This document shows, piece after piece, positions 6,616-7,718 of a stretch of DNA of 7,718 nt. Position numbers and translations under genes: made by a program. This DNA comes from Pirellulaceae bacterium (GTDB lineage Bacteria > Planctomycetota > Planctomycetia > Pirellulales > Pirellulaceae). Position 1 is the stretch's first letter, and every line of letters begins with the position of its first letter. The stretch is taken from contig JAKVBZ010000149.1 of the NCBI GenBank assembly GCA_022448645.1, positions 1-7,718 on the forward strand, given 5' to 3'. Under the pieces are notes generated by a model. That model made no database searches. It was not told where the DNA came from and was given only the letters and a program-made list of their open reading frames with translations.

Positions 6616-7718
6616 ATGAATGCGGCTGCCAAAACGAGTGACCCTTTCGGCGCACGCAGTGAATTTAACACCGGCGATGGCACCGCCGGGATTTATCGTA
6701 TCGGGACTTTAGAAGACGCTGGGCTGTGTTCCATCGCACAACTTCCCTATTCGATTCGCGTGCTACTCGAGTCGGTGTTACGAAATTGCGATGGTTATGT
6801 GGTCAGCGAAAACGATGTGAAGCAGCTAGCCGGATGGCAGGCAGACCAGGCTGGTGGGGATGAAATTCCGTTCAAGCCATCACGTGTCGTATTGCAAGAC
6901 TTTACGGGCGTTCCGGCTGTGGTCGATCTTGCCGCCATGCGGAGTGCCATACAACGGCTTGGCGGCGATCCTCGTAAAGTGAATCCTTTGATACCCGTTG
7001 ATTTAGTGATCGACCACTCTGTGCAAGTGGACCGGTTCGGGTCTACCGACGCTCTTGAGGCAAATGTTGACCTGGAGTTTACGCGCAACAAAGAACGCTA
7101 CGAATTTCTTCGCTGGGGACAGCATGCGTTTGATAACTTCCGAGCGATACCTCCAAATGTGGGGATCGTGCATCAGGTAAACCTGGAATTCCTTGCGAAA
7201 TGTGTCTTTTTAAGAGAAGACGATATCGGTTATGTGGCCGTCCCCGATACGCTGGTCGGCACTGACAGCCACACCACCATGATCAATGGCTTAGGGATCG
7301 TCGGATGGGGAGTCGGTGGCATCGAGGCCGAAGCCGTGATGTTGGGCCAGCCGTTGTACATGCTCACCCCGGAGGTGGTGGGATTTGAGCTAACTGGCGA
7401 AATTCCTCCAGGTGCGACGGCAACCGATATGGTACTGACCGTAACACAAGTGTTGCGCGAGTTAGGAGTCGTAGGCAAATTTGTCGAATTCTACGGCTCT
7501 GGGGTTTCCAGTATGAAGTTGGCCGATCGAGCTACCATTGCCAACATGGCTCCCGAATATGGCGCGACGATGGGGTTCTTTCCTGTCGACGACGAGACAC
7601 TATCATATTTGCGACGAACGGGACGGACTTCGGCAGAAGTCGAACTTGTCGAACGATACACCAAAGAATTGGGGATCTTTCGTTCCGACGACGAGCCCGT
7701 GCCACAATACACTCAATC
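6616..7718 (+). CDS. acnA: Aconitate hydratase, AcnA/IRP1 type, 3'-truncated by the window edge
   Basis: The visible part is 367 residues from ATG 6616, out of roughly 900 for the family. It should catalyse reversible citrate to isocitrate conversion through cis-aconitate in the TCA cycle, in the cytoplasm, using a [4Fe-4S] cluster. Hallmarks in order: DPFGAR (9-14), [14 protein letters not shown] (44-57), the substrate-site segment [21 protein letters not shown] (89-109), IDHSVQVD (132-139), the [14 protein letters not shown] segment (156-169) and [13 protein letters not shown] (179-191), [19 protein letters not shown] (214-232) followed by [13 protein letters not shown] (234-246), and VGKFVEFYG (286-294). 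The [19 protein letters not shown] segment (256-274) also fits. No break or frameshift is seen. The three cluster-binding cysteines lie further on in the family, outside this window, so cluster binding cannot be checked here. The gene is separated from the upstream exported-protein gene by 111 bases with its own candidate promoter, so it probably does not belong functionally to that set. Confidence 0.95.
   Translation, partial: MNAAAKTSDPFGARSEFNTGDGTAGIYRIGTLEDAGLCSIAQLPYSIRVLLESVLRNCDGYVVSENDVKQLAGWQADQAGGDEIPFKPSRVVLQDFTGVPAVVDLAAMRSAIQRLGGDPRKVNPLIPVDLVIDHSVQVDRFGSTDALEANVDLEFTRNKERYEFLRWGQHAFDNFRAIPPNVGIVHQVNLEFLAKCVFLREDDIGYVAVPDTLVGTDSHTTMINGLGIVGWGVGGIEAEAVMLGQPLYMLTPEVVGFELTGEIPPGATATDMVLTVTQVLRELGVVGKFVEFYGSGVSSMKLADRATIANMAPEYGATMGFFPVDDETLSYLRRTGRTSAEVELVERYTKELGIFRSDDEPVPQYTQ

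Overview
The window reads as a stretch of chromosome from a planctomycete, probably a Pirellulaceae-like member of Planctomycetota. This is inference from the protein architectures: a large PQQ-type beta-propeller protein, a secreted TPR plus family 5 solute-binding fusion, an exported protein of no recognised family, and weak ribosome binding sites. I could not run any search to confirm the lineage. All genes are on the + strand, and no mobile element, CRISPR array, tRNA or rRNA was seen.

Layout. Positions 1-2390 hold the 3' part of a large beta-propeller protein whose reading frame is already open at the left edge, so its true start lies outside the window. Positions 2391-2557 hold a spacer or leader with a strong inverted repeat (2475-2528). 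Next comes a secreted protein joining TPR-like helical repeats to a complete but divergent SBP_bac_5 (peptide/nickel ABC-transporter binding protein) domain, ending at 5014. It is translationally coupled by an ATGA overlap to a third exported protein (5011-6504) with an unrecognised cysteine-containing N-terminal domain, a predicted beta-rich middle and a charged helical C-terminus. After a 111-base gap with a plausible promoter and a leader hairpin, an aconitate hydratase gene (AcnA/IRP1 type) starts at 6616 and runs off the right edge.

How the genes fit together. The first three genes look like one transcription unit of envelope or periplasmic proteins: a propeller scaffold, a TPR/solute-binding fusion and an accessory exported protein. 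No ABC permease or ATPase gene is visible, so the binding-protein fold may have been reused as part of an envelope complex or a sensor rather than for uptake. The aconitase is a TCA-cycle enzyme that appears to be an independent unit downstream.

The part most worth a second look is this three-gene exported set, together with the hairpin-bearing leader between its first and second genes.
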